Origin: Roseomonas elaeocarpi
Lineage (GTDB): Bacteria > Pseudomonadota > Alphaproteobacteria > Acetobacterales > Acetobacteraceae
Reading direction: 5' to 3'
Assembly (NCBI RefSeq): GCF_042433915.1
Contig: NZ_JBHLUN010000002.1
Span: 434,001 to 498,000 of the forward strand
DNA: 64,000 bases
Position 1 is the stretch's first letter. Each line of letters opens with the position of its first letter. The notes under the pieces were generated by a model. It saw nothing but the letters and a program-made list of their open reading frames with translations, had not been told where the DNA came from and did no database searches. Shown here in pieces: positions 46,515 to 56,129 of this stretch. Made by a program: the position numbers and the translations under genes.

Positions 46515-47443
46515 TGGACAGCCTCGCGACGGGCTCCACCGCCCTTCCCCCGCCGCGCGCGGTGCCGGTGACGACCGAGGCGCTGGTGCGCGCCACGCGC
46601 CGCCGGCAGCGGCGCGAGAAGATCTTCGCCCACGCGGTGCTGATCCTGGGCATCCTGATCGTGGTGTTCCCGATCTGGGTGGCGCTGGTGGGCTCCACCC
46701 ATGATGCGGGGACGCTGGGCCGCGGCGACGTGCCGCTGCTGCCCGGCACGCACGCGGTCGAGAACTACACCGCCGCCTGGAACCAGGGCGGCGGGCGCAT
46801 CGCCACCGGCGGCGCCGGGCTGATGCTGCTCAACAGCGCGCTGATGGCGGTGCTGATCGCGGTGGGCAAGATCGCGATCTCGCTGCTCTCGGCCTTCGCG
46901 GTGGTGTATTTCCGCTTCCCCGGCCGCAACATCGCCTTCTGGATCATCTTCATCACGCTGATGCTGCCCGTCGAGGTCCGCCTGATCCCGACCTTTCAGG
47001 TGATGGTGAACCTCCAGCTGACCGACACCATGACCGGCCTGGTGCTGCCGCTGATCGCCTCGGCCACCGCGACGCTGCTGTTCCGGCAGTTCTTCATGAC
47101 CATCCCGGACGAGCTGGCCGAGGCCGCGAAGCTCGACGGTGCCGGACCCTTGCGCTTCTTCCGCGACGTGGTGCTGCCGCTGTCGCGCAACTCCATCGCC
47201 GCGCTGTTCGTGATCCTCTTTATCTACGGCTGGAACCAGTACCTCTGGCCGCTGCTGATCATCAATGACAAGTCGCTGGAAACCATCGTCGTGGGCCTGT
47301 CGAAGATGATCGGCACCGGCGACAGCCAGAACGAATGGAACACCATCATGGCCTCGGCCGTGCTGGCGCTGCTGCCGCCCGTGTTCGTGGTGGTGGCGAT
47401 GCAGCGCTGGTTCGTGCGCGGCCTGACCGAGACGGAGAAGTAA
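46514..47443 (+). CDS. ugpE: Glycerol-3-phosphate ABC transporter permease UgpE
   Basis: A 309-residue inner-membrane permease, partner of UgpA. Six helices; the coupling loop is TIPDELAEAAKLDGAGPLRF, and WNQYLWPLLIINDKSLETIV near the C-terminus is characteristic of UgpE. About 35 extra N-terminal residues, rich in Arg just before helix 1, are longer than in E. coli. Coupled to ugpA by a one-base overlap. Confidence 0.93.
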   Translation: MDSLATGSTALPPPRAVPVTTEALVRATRRRQRREKIFAHAVLILGILIVVFPIWVALVGSTHDAGTLGRGDVPLLPGTHAVENYTAAWNQGGGRIATGGAGLMLLNSALMAVLIAVGKIAISLLSAFAVVYFRFPGRNIAFWIIFITLMLPVEVRLIPTFQVMVNLQLTDTMTGLVLPLIASATATLLFRQFFMTIPDELAEAAKLDGAGPLRFFRDVVLPLSRNSIAALFVILFIYGWNQYLWPLLIINDKSLETIVVGLSKMIGTGDSQNEWNTIMASAVLALLPPVFVVVAMQRWFVRGLTETEK

Positions 47444-47447
47444 CGCC

Positions 47448-48518
<1,071 letters not shown>

Positions 48519-48540
48519 CTGTCGGGCTGGGGCGCTGTCC

Positions 48541-48828
48541 CGGAGAAGGGGAGAAGGAATTCTCCCCCTCCCCGGACCCCTCTCCCTCATCTTTTTTCGG
48601 GACGCTGCCGCAGGAACGCGGTGGACGTTGTGCGCTCCGGCTCCGTGAGCCGGAGCGAGGGAGATGTCAGCACGCGCTGGCAGAAATTTTCCTGCTTCGC
48701 GCTGCTTCCGCGTCGCCAGCAATTGCGCCGCGCCCGGTTATTCACACGACCGCTCTCCACCGCCCTGCGGCAGCGTTCCGGAAAAAGATGAATGGGGGCG
48801 CGGGGGAGAGAATTCCTTCTCTCCCCCG
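48541..48828. repeat. Dispersed inverted-repeat element, copy D (complete)
   Basis: A 288-bp copy. Left hairpin 48548-48567: GGGGAGAA, GGAA loop, TTCTCCCC. Right hairpin 48801-48828: perfect 12-bp stem, loop TTCC. The central hairpin at 48633-48657 has the family's 11-bp stem with loop CGT. The region between the central hairpin and the right arm is longer and more A/T-rich than in copies B and C and is not conserved. Lies between convergent ugpC and chvG, ending 38 bp from the chvG stop. Confidence 0.9.
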
Positions 48829-48865
48829 GCGACGCTGACACGGGAGCGCCCCCGAAGCCGACGGA

Positions 48866-50586
48866 TCAGGCCGTGGGCAGGCGCACCACGAAGCGGGCGC
48901 CGGCGACCTGCCCGTCGGCACCGCGGCGGTTCTCGGCGGTGATGCGGCCGTTGAGGCCTTCCACGATCTGCCGGCAGATGCTGAGCCCCAGGCCGGAATG
49001 CTGGCCGAACTGCTCGCCGCTCGGTCGCTCGGAATAGAAGCGGTCGAAGATGTTCTCGAGCTTGGCCTCGGGGATGCCCGGGCCCTCGTCCTCCACGGCG
49101 ATCTCGGCCATGGCACCGGTGGTGCGGGCGCGTACCGTGACGGTGCCGCCGGGCGGCGAGAAGGACACGGCGTTGCCGAGCAGGTTCCGGAGCACCTGCA
49201 CCAGCCGCCCCTCGACGCCGCGCACCACGACGCCCTTCTCGGGCGCGTCGAGCACCATGCACGGGGCCTTGTCGCCGAGCTCGCTGTTCTCGCGCGTGGC
49301 GGCGTGCAGCTCGCTCAGCGCCCCCAGGATCGGCGCCACGTCCACCGGCTGCGTCGCGGTGCGCGACAGCTCGGCATCCACGCGCGACGCGTCGGCGATG
49401 TCGCCGATCAGGCGGTCCATGCGCACCGCGTCCTGCGCGATGATGGCGAGCAAGCGGTTGCGGTGCTCCGGGTTCTCGATGCGGCGCAACGTCTCGATGG
49501 CGGAGCGCACGGAGGTCAGCGGGTTGCGCAGCTCGTGCGCCACGTCGGCGGCGAAGCGCTCGTTGCTGTCCACGCGGGCCCAGAGCGCGGTGGCACCTTC
49601 CTGGAAGGCGCGGGCGAGCATGCCGATCTCGTCGCCGCGGTTGAGCAGCGGCTCCGGCACGGAGCCCGCCCGTCCCTTGCCCTGGCGCATGGACCGGGCG
49701 GTGGAGGCCAGCAGCAGGATCGGCGAGGCCAGGGTGCGCGCCAGGTAGAGCGACAGCGCCACCGTCAGAGCGAGCGCCATGCCGAACAGCGTCAGCACCG
49801 AAGCGCGGATATCCACCAGCCGCTGGTCCACGTCGCGCGCCTCGCGGGTGAGGAGCACGATGCCCACCGGCTGGTTGGCGCGGCGCGCGGGCTCGGCCAC
49901 CGACACCAGCAGGCGGCCATCGCTGGTGCGGCGGACATAAGGGTCGACGCCGCCTTCCAGCGCCAGGCGCAGCTCCTCACGCCGGTCGGAGCTGCCGTCG
50001 CCGTTGTTGAACTCCGGCTGCCAGTCGAAGGAGGGCGCGTCGGGGCCGACATCCACCACCACGTCGTCGGGCGCCCTGGGCGCGCCCCAGCGCAGCAACG
50101 TCGTCACCAGCCGGTCGGCGAAACCGCCCACGGTGGAGCGCGGCTCGGGCGGCGGCAGCGGCTCGGTGACGATGTTGCCGTTGGTGCCCTCGCGCACGCG
50201 GCTGTCGGCGACGAGGAGGCCGTTGTTGTCGAAGAGCTTGGCCTGGGTGGCGGGGCTGGGCTCGGTCAGGCGGCGCAGCAGCGGGCGGGCGATGTCGGGC
50301 ACCAGCACCGCGTGGTCGTCCTGGATGCGCACCGCCGCCTCGGCCACGCCGTTGGCGTAGATGCGGGCCTGGGTCCGCAGCGCCTGCACCTCACCGGCGA
50401 GCAGGCCGTTCTGGTACTGGTCGAGGTAGAGCAGCGAGGCGGCCAGCAGGAAGGGCGGCAGCGCGTTGAGCAGCAGGATGCGCCGCAGCAACGGCGACAC
50501 CAGCCGCCGCTTGCCGAGCTCATCCCCGGTTCTTCCGGCGGAAACCGCGGGCGGGGCCGCGGTGAAGCTGCTGCTGCCGTCGGGCA

Positions 50587-50587
<1 letters not shown>
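48866..50587 (-). CDS. chvG: Sensor histidine kinase ChvG (ExoS)
   Basis: A 573-residue membrane kinase. Helix 1 at about 36-55 and helix 2 at 263-283 flank a periplasmic sensor of about 205 residues; a HAMP domain follows (284-340). The phospho-acceptor His351 lies in FAADVAHELRNPLTSVRSA, and the ATP-binding lid has FDRFYSERPSGE and HSGLGLSICRQIVEG. The N-terminal LVSPLLRRILLLNALPPFLL and FDNNGLLVADSR pattern is that of alphaproteobacterial ChvG, which senses acid and cell-envelope stress and is held by ExoR in rhizobia. Its start overlaps the chvI stop (TGATG). The usual hprK and PTS genes are not next to it. Confidence 0.92.
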
Positions 50588-51288
<701 letters not shown>

Positions 51289-51345
51289 GCGGTTCCGGGT
51301 GTCCGAGACGTTCTGAAGCTTGAAGACCAGTATAGGGGAGGAATT

Positions 51346-52209
51346 GTGGCGCGAGAGGGGAGCGAAAGCGACAGCCCATCCGGAACGGGGGTCAATCCTT
51401 CGGGCGGTCCCGTTCCCGAACGGGCTGGGACGATGCGTGCTGCGAGCGGCGATGCCGCCGGAGCGGTGGACAGTGCGGATGCCGGGTTCGCGGCGCGGGC
51501 GCTGATGCGGGCCGCGTCCTCTGCCACGCTGGCGACGCAGCGGGCCGGGCAGCCCTTCGCCAGCCTGGTCACGCCCGCCATCACGGCCGAAGGCGAGGTG
51601 CTGCTGTTCCTGTCCACCCTATCGGAGCATACGCGGCAGCTCCAAGCCGAACCGCGCTGCGCCCTGCTCTTCACCGGCCCGGCGGCCGAGCACAACCCGC
51701 AGACGGCGCCCCGCGTCAGCGTTACCGGCGTGGCGGAAGCACTGGAGCCCGGCGAGGCGCGCGACGCGCTGATGCGGCGCTGGCTGGCCCGGCACCCCTA
51801 CGCCGCGCTCTACGCTGGTTTCGGGGACTTCGGGCTGTGGCGCATCGCACCGGGCGCGGCGCTGCTGGTGGGCGGCTTCGCGCGGGCGACGCGGCTGGGT
51901 GGCGCGGCGCTGCGGCCCGACCCGGCGGCGGTGGCGGCGATCGCGGCAGCCGAGGCGGAGATCCTCGCCCACGTGAATGCAGAGCACGCCGACGCGCTGC
52001 GCGCCATCGCACGGGGCCTGCTGGGCGGGGGCGAAGGCGCGTGGCGCATGGTGGCCGCCGACCCGGATGGCTGCGACCTCGCGCCGGCCGGGGATGCGGA
52101 AGGGCGGGTGCTGCGCCTGGGCTTCCCGACCCCGGTGGTGGATGCCGGGGGCTTCCGGGCAGCGTTGGTGGCCGCAACGAAGGCCGGCCGGGCGGCCCTG
52201 GCCGGCTGA
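51346..52209 (+). CDS. FMN-binding split-barrel protein (HugZ/pyridoxamine-oxidase-like)
   Basis: About 287 residues. The N-terminal split barrel (about 45-175: LMRAASSATLATQRAGQPFA, FLSTLSEHTRQLQAEPRCAL, YAGFGDFGLWRIAPGAALLV) is the HugZ-like flavin or heme binding fold, and the C-terminal DUF2470-like domain (about 200-285) has AEAEILAHVNAEHADALRAIA. HugZ proteins degrade heme in some bacteria; others bind FMN, so the activity is open. GTG 51346 has a near-perfect GGGGAGGAATT ribosome site; ATG 51433 is a weaker downstream option. The first 45 residues look disordered. Confidence 0.82.
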   Translation: MAREGSESDSPSGTGVNPSGGPVPERAGTMRAASGDAAGAVDSADAGFAARALMRAASSATLATQRAGQPFASLVTPAITAEGEVLLFLSTLSEHTRQLQAEPRCALLFTGPAAEHNPQTAPRVSVTGVAEALEPGEARDALMRRWLARHPYAALYAGFGDFGLWRIAPGAALLVGGFARATRLGGAALRPDPAAVAAIAAAEAEILAHVNAEHADALRAIARGLLGGGEGAWRMVAADPDGCDLAPAGDAEGRVLRLGFPTPVVDAGGFRAALVAATKAGRAALAG

Positions 52210-52302
52210 CATCCGGCCCTGGCCCAAGCCCTGCCGACACTGGGGGCGATCGGTGGCCCGCTCAGCGGCGCCCGGTGGGGCGCACTCCGGGGCTGTTCGG
52301 CC

Positions 52303-52605
52303 TCAGCGGCTGCCCGCGCGCTGGGATGCCGGCGGCTGGGGTGCCAGGGAGCGCTGCGCGTCGGGTTGGCTGCTGGCCAGCAGCTGGTTCACCTGCGCCT
52401 GGTATTCCGGGCGGACCAGCAACACCTGATTGTAGCCGGCGGGAAGGCCGGTGTCCTCGGCGGCCTGCTGGAAGCTGTAAAGGTCGTCCTGGGTCAGCAC
52501 TGGTGCCCGGCTGCCCTGCGTGTCGGCAGCATGCGCCAGCAGCGGGGCAGCACCCAGGATCAGTCCGAGACCAAGGGCGGCCAGGACGTTGCGGGGTCGG
52601 ATCAT
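52303..52605 (-). CDS. Small exported hypothetical protein
   Basis: A 100-residue protein with a clear signal peptide (NVLAALGLGLILGAAPLLAH, cleavage near AHAAD). The mature 70 residues are Gln/Ala-rich, without Cys, and have a short motif LTQDDLYSFQQAAEDTGLPA. No family is recognised. ATG 52605 is preceded by a weak ribosome site. It is divergent from the LysR gene at 52780, across 174 bp, and may be regulated by it. Confidence 0.65.
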   Translation of the reverse strand: MIRPRNVLAALGLGLILGAAPLLAHAADTQGSRAPVLTQDDLYSFQQAAEDTGLPAGYNQVLLVRPEYQAQVNQLLASSQPDAQRSLAPQPPASQRAGSR

Positions 52606-52779
52606 GGCGGATTCTCTTTTTGCGTTCTGGATGGGGACAGCACCGCCGGGCGGTGTTCCCGCGTCCTCTTCCGCAACATGGAAGCCGCGCCGCGCGAGAA
52701 AATCTGCTGCAACGCGAAAAGACTGTTCAGATCAGTCGGACAAAGCACGACATTCCCGGCAACTGCGGGGAACAGATCG

Positions 52780-53694
52780 TTGAACAAACTTGTTGCCATG
52801 GAGGTCTTCATCAAGGTCGCCGAGGCTGCGAGCTTCACCCGCGCGGCGGAGGAGCTGAGCCTGTCGCGCTCGGCCGCCAGCGACCACATCGCCGACCTCG
52901 AGCAGCACCTGGGCGTGCGGCTGCTCAACCGCACCACGCGCCGCGTCAGCCTGACCTCGGAGGGCGAGGTCTTTCTCAGTCGCGCCCGCCAGGTGATGAG
53001 CCTGATGGAAACCGCCGAGGAGGAAGCCAGCGCCGGCGCGCTGACGCCGCACGGGCGGCTGCGCGTCAACGCGCCCGTGTCCTTCGGCCAGCACCACCTG
53101 GGGCCGATGCTCACCGATTTCCTCCACAAGTACCCCGAGATCGAGATCGAGCTGACGCTCACCGACCGGCTGGTGGACGTGGTGGAGGAAGGCTTCGACC
53201 TCGTGCTGCGGATCGGGCGGCTGCCGGACTCCACGCTGGTGGCGCGGCGCGTCGGCACCATCCGGCTGCTGCTCTGTGCCTCGCCGGACTACCTGGCACA
53301 GCACGGCACGCCGCAGCACCCGGCCGACCTCGCCCGCCATTCCTGCATCCACCTGATCGGCACCGCCTGGCACACCTGGAGCTTCGAGGGCCCAGAGGGC
53401 ACCGTGTCCGTGCCCGTGACCGGGCGGCTGACCGCCAACAACGTGGACACGCTGATGTCGGCCGCGTCCGCCGGCATGGGCTTCTCGCTGGTGCCGAACT
53501 ACGTGGCCGTTGAAGCGATCCGGCAGGGTCGGCTGGTGGAGGTGCTGCCGGAATACCGCAGCCGCGAGATCCAGCTGCACGCGGTGCAGCCACCGGGTCA
53601 CCTGCCGGTGCCCAAGACCCGCGCGCTGATCGACTTCCTGGCGGAACAGTTCCGCCTGCGGTCGCACGAGTTCGAGCCGCCGCGACCGGGCTGA
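52780..53694 (+). CDS. LysR-family transcriptional regulator (AaeR/DmlR-like)
   Basis: A 304-residue regulator. Helix-turn-helix at 3-60 (AMEVFIKVAEAASFTRAAEE, LSLSRSAASDHIADLEQHLG) and effector domain from about 90 (GRLRVNAPVSFGQHHLGPML). The sequence style is of the large group regulating small aromatic or organic acid genes. TTG 52780 gives the typical start MNKLVAMEVF; the frame is open much further upstream but without family similarity. GGGGA is about ten bases before. Targets could be the divergent small exported protein or the C39-like gene downstream. Confidence 0.88.
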   Translation: MNKLVAMEVFIKVAEAASFTRAAEELSLSRSAASDHIADLEQHLGVRLLNRTTRRVSLTSEGEVFLSRARQVMSLMETAEEEASAGALTPHGRLRVNAPVSFGQHHLGPMLTDFLHKYPEIEIELTLTDRLVDVVEEGFDLVLRIGRLPDSTLVARRVGTIRLLLCASPDYLAQHGTPQHPADLARHSCIHLIGTAWHTWSFEGPEGTVSVPVTGRLTANNVDTLMSAASAGMGFSLVPNYVAVEAIRQGRLVEVLPEYRSREIQLHAVQPPGHLPVPKTRALIDFLAEQFRLRSHEFEPPRPG

Positions 53695-53795
53695 GGGGGA
53701 CGGGCGCCGTTCCACCCGGCTTCCGCCTCCCACTCCCCTCTCCGGCCGCGGCGTGCGAAGCAGCGGGCCAAACCAGCCTGCGAGGACCTGACCAC

Positions 53796-54431
53796 GTGCC
53801 GACCCCGATCGCGGAGGTGCCCTACTTCAGCCAATGGGAATCGGCGGCGATGACGCCCGAGGTCCTGCGCGACGGCAAGGCGGCGCTGCGCCGCGACCCG
53901 CTTTGGCGCGCGTCGGGGGCAGGGTCGGTCGAGGAATACGCGCGCTGGGCCGACCAAGTCTGCGGCATGGCCTGCCTCAAGATGATCCTGGCGCATCGCA
54001 CCAGCCACCGCTGGCCGGTGCTGGAACTCGCGCGCGGTTGTGCGGAGTACGGCGGCTACGTGGAGGAAGCGGACGGCACGATCCGCGGGCTGATCTACGC
54101 CCCCTTCACGCGCTTCGTGCGGGAGCGCTTCGGAATCGAGGCCCGCGTCGTGACCGAGGTCACGGCGGCGGACCTGCCGACGATCCTGCGGGAAGCAGAC
54201 TTCTTCGTGGCCTCGGTGCATCCCGCGATCCGCTGGCCGGAGGCAGAGCCCCCCGGACGTGGCGGGCATCTGGTGCTGGTGACGGAGGCCACAGCGGAGG
54301 GAGTGGTGTTCCACAACCCGTCCGGGCACGATCGGGCGGCGCAGGAGGCGGTGCGGCTGCCGCTCGAGGTGTTCGGTGGGTTCTTCGCGGGGCGGGGGGT
54401 GGCGACTTATTTCGAGGAACATCCGTGCTAG
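53796..54431 (+). CDS. C39-like papain-fold peptidase family protein
   Basis: A 211-residue cytoplasmic protein with a C39-like cysteine-protease fold. Likely active-site residues are Cys56 in DQVCGMACLKMIL, His158 in GRGGHLVLVTE and Asn174 in VFHNPSGHD. The N-terminal VPYFSQWESAAM is also typical of C39-like proteins. It has no ABC transporter domain and there is no double-Gly precursor peptide nearby, so bacteriocin export is not indicated. Start GTG 53796. Its composition is native, unlike the gene 40 bp downstream. Function unknown. Confidence 0.78.
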   Translation: MPTPIAEVPYFSQWESAAMTPEVLRDGKAALRRDPLWRASGAGSVEEYARWADQVCGMACLKMILAHRTSHRWPVLELARGCAEYGGYVEEADGTIRGLIYAPFTRFVRERFGIEARVVTEVTAADLPTILREADFFVASVHPAIRWPEAEPPGRGGHLVLVTEATAEGVVFHNPSGHDRAAQEAVRLPLEVFGGFFAGRGVATYFEEHPC

Positions 54432-54471
54432 CCTGATGTCGAATCGGCATTAGCGCAGCGACGGCACCAGA

Positions 54472-56028
54472 ATGCTCCTTTACTCATCCTCCGACCTTTA
54501 CGCGGTGTTCCAACCAGGGAAAAGCGACTTCCTGTTAATTACCTTCGGCTTCAACGGAATGGAAGCTGACGACTCCAATTTTTGGGGAAAGCATTTCTGC
54601 CAGCAAGCGCAGATAAACGCGGTCGGATTCATGTGCCGACGCAGCGACTGGTTCCCTGCGTCCGCCATGCTTCCTGCCATCGCGCAAGTCCTTCCCCAAA
54701 TTTCCCAGTTCCGGCATCGCATCACCTATGGAGGTTCTATGGGTGGATTCGGCGCTCTCCGCTACGCTAAGGAACTTGGGGCAGACACCACGATCGCTTA
54801 CTCGCCCCAATACTCCATAGATCCTAAGATTGTAGGCCACTTCGACCCCAATTTTACCGAGCTTTTCCAACCATTGCTCAACAATGCAATGGAACCGGAT
54901 CAGAGACACATTGCGGAACACGCCTACGTTTTCTTTGATCCGCTTCATGTCAAGGATCGCGAACACGCACGTCTTATCAAGGCCGCAGCGCCAGGCGTGA
55001 TCCTGATTGACATGCCACACACGGGCCATAGCGCAGGAAGCGCCTTTGCAAGCACCTACAAGGCGACGCGCCTTATCGAGGCAGCACTGAACCACGATAC
55101 GAACCTGATTCGGCGTCTCACTGCAGAAGCACGAAGAACCACGCCCGTCAGAACTGGCTACGTGGCTGCGGCAGCGTTGAACAAGCACCCCCGGTGGGCC
55201 GCGGGTATCGTGTCAGGACGAGGGAGCGTTATACCACCGCATCTGGTCAAATCCCTTAGAAGCGCGATGAAGCAGAAGCTCAGCGCGCTGGAGCAACAGG
55301 CCAGGAGCAATGCGTCCATTGACACGGCCATAGTTGATCTAAGGAAAGCGTTGAAAGCAGAGTTCAGTGACGGTGACGCGGTGCTCGGCCAAGCGCGCAA
55401 ACTCGCCAGGGAGCAACGCAAGGAAGAAGCCGTCGACATACTGCGCAGCCTTGTTCAGGCAGCTCCTCGACACGCAGAAGCGCATTTTCACCTTGCCGGA
55501 ATGCTTATAGACTTGGGACAGCTTGAAGAAGCTGTCCGCATGGCCCGACGCGCAACAGAACTCGAGGCGGACAACGCCCACTACCACGCGCGACATGCTG
55601 TTGCCGAAGACCGCATCGGAAACTTGACTGACGCCGTGGAAGCGAGTCGACGTGCCGTTTCCTGTGCACCGATCGACGTTAAGCTGCGGGACGTATTATC
55701 TGCCCTGCTGATCAAGCAGGGACGCTTCACAGAGGCACTGGATGTTACGCGCAAAGCCGTTGCTCTCGATCCCGCCTTCTTGCCCGGGCAGATGCGGCTG
55801 TCGCATTTGGCCGCGCAGGCAAAGTCGTATGACGAAGCACTCCAGGCCGCCCAGCAAGTTGTTGCCCTGGACGGAGAGAAAGCACAGGCGCTGCTCGTAT
55901 TAGCTCTCCGGCACCGCGCCATGAACAATTTGGCGGAAGCCACAAAGATTATGGCGCGAGGCCTTCAAATCGATCCCCATCACAAGGGACTGCTTGAGCA
56001 GTTCAAGAAACTTCAGGACGCCCAGTAA
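54472..56028 (+). CDS. Alpha/beta-hydrolase domain fused to TPR repeats (low-GC island)
   Basis: A 518-residue protein in two parts. Residues 1-205 form an alpha/beta-hydrolase-like domain with nucleophile elbow ITYGGSMGGFGALRYA (Ser89), a probable acid near DPLHVKD and a probable His in DMPHTGHSAGS. Residues 305-515 form five or six tetratricopeptide repeats (for example AHFHLAGMLIDLGQLEEAVR). No signal peptide or membrane helix. Codon use is much less G/C-biased than the neighbours, with many A/T-ending codons, pointing to recent transfer. An in-frame TAG at 54451 fixes the start at ATG 54472, which has only a weak ribosome site. Such hydrolase-TPR proteins can occur near surface-glycan genes, but the substrate is unknown. 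Tail to tail with a TPR-glycosyltransferase-like gene. Confidence 0.8.
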   Translation: MLLYSSSDLYAVFQPGKSDFLLITFGFNGMEADDSNFWGKHFCQQAQINAVGFMCRRSDWFPASAMLPAIAQVLPQISQFRHRITYGGSMGGFGALRYAKELGADTTIAYSPQYSIDPKIVGHFDPNFTELFQPLLNNAMEPDQRHIAEHAYVFFDPLHVKDREHARLIKAAAPGVILIDMPHTGHSAGSAFASTYKATRLIEAALNHDTNLIRRLTAEARRTTPVRTGYVAAAALNKHPRWAAGIVSGRGSVIPPHLVKSLRSAMKQKLSALEQQARSNASIDTAIVDLRKALKAEFSDGDAVLGQARKLAREQRKEEAVDILRSLVQAAPRHAEAHFHLAGMLIDLGQLEEAVRMARRATELEADNAHYHARHAVAEDRIGNLTDAVEASRRAVSCAPIDVKLRDVLSALLIKQGRFTEALDVTRKAVALDPAFLPGQMRLSHLAAQAKSYDEALQAAQQVVALDGEKAQALLVLALRHRAMNNLAEATKIMARGLQIDPHHKGLLEQFKKLQDAQ

Positions 56029-56078
56029 GAACTTCCTCCGTCATCACACCTTCGAACGGAGGGGTGAGACGCAGACAA

Positions 56079-56127
56079 GAACAATGATGATGGGCAGAAT
56101 GAAGAATCCTGCCCATCATCATTGTTC
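56079..56127. terminator. Long perfect hairpin between the two island genes
   Basis: A flawless 19-bp stem (GAACAATGATGATGGGCAG with its complement) around an 11-base loop, midway between the stops of the converging genes at 54472 and 56130. It can act in both directions. There is no strong T-tract. Its perfection suggests either recent origin or selection. Confidence 0.75.
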
Positions 56128-56129
56128 GG

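Noticed and set aside
53796..56028. Bacteriocin or RiPP biosynthesis locus (C39-like protein plus hydrolase)
   Set aside because: No precursor peptide, modifying enzyme or exporter is nearby, and the two genes differ in base composition, so they probably have separate origins.
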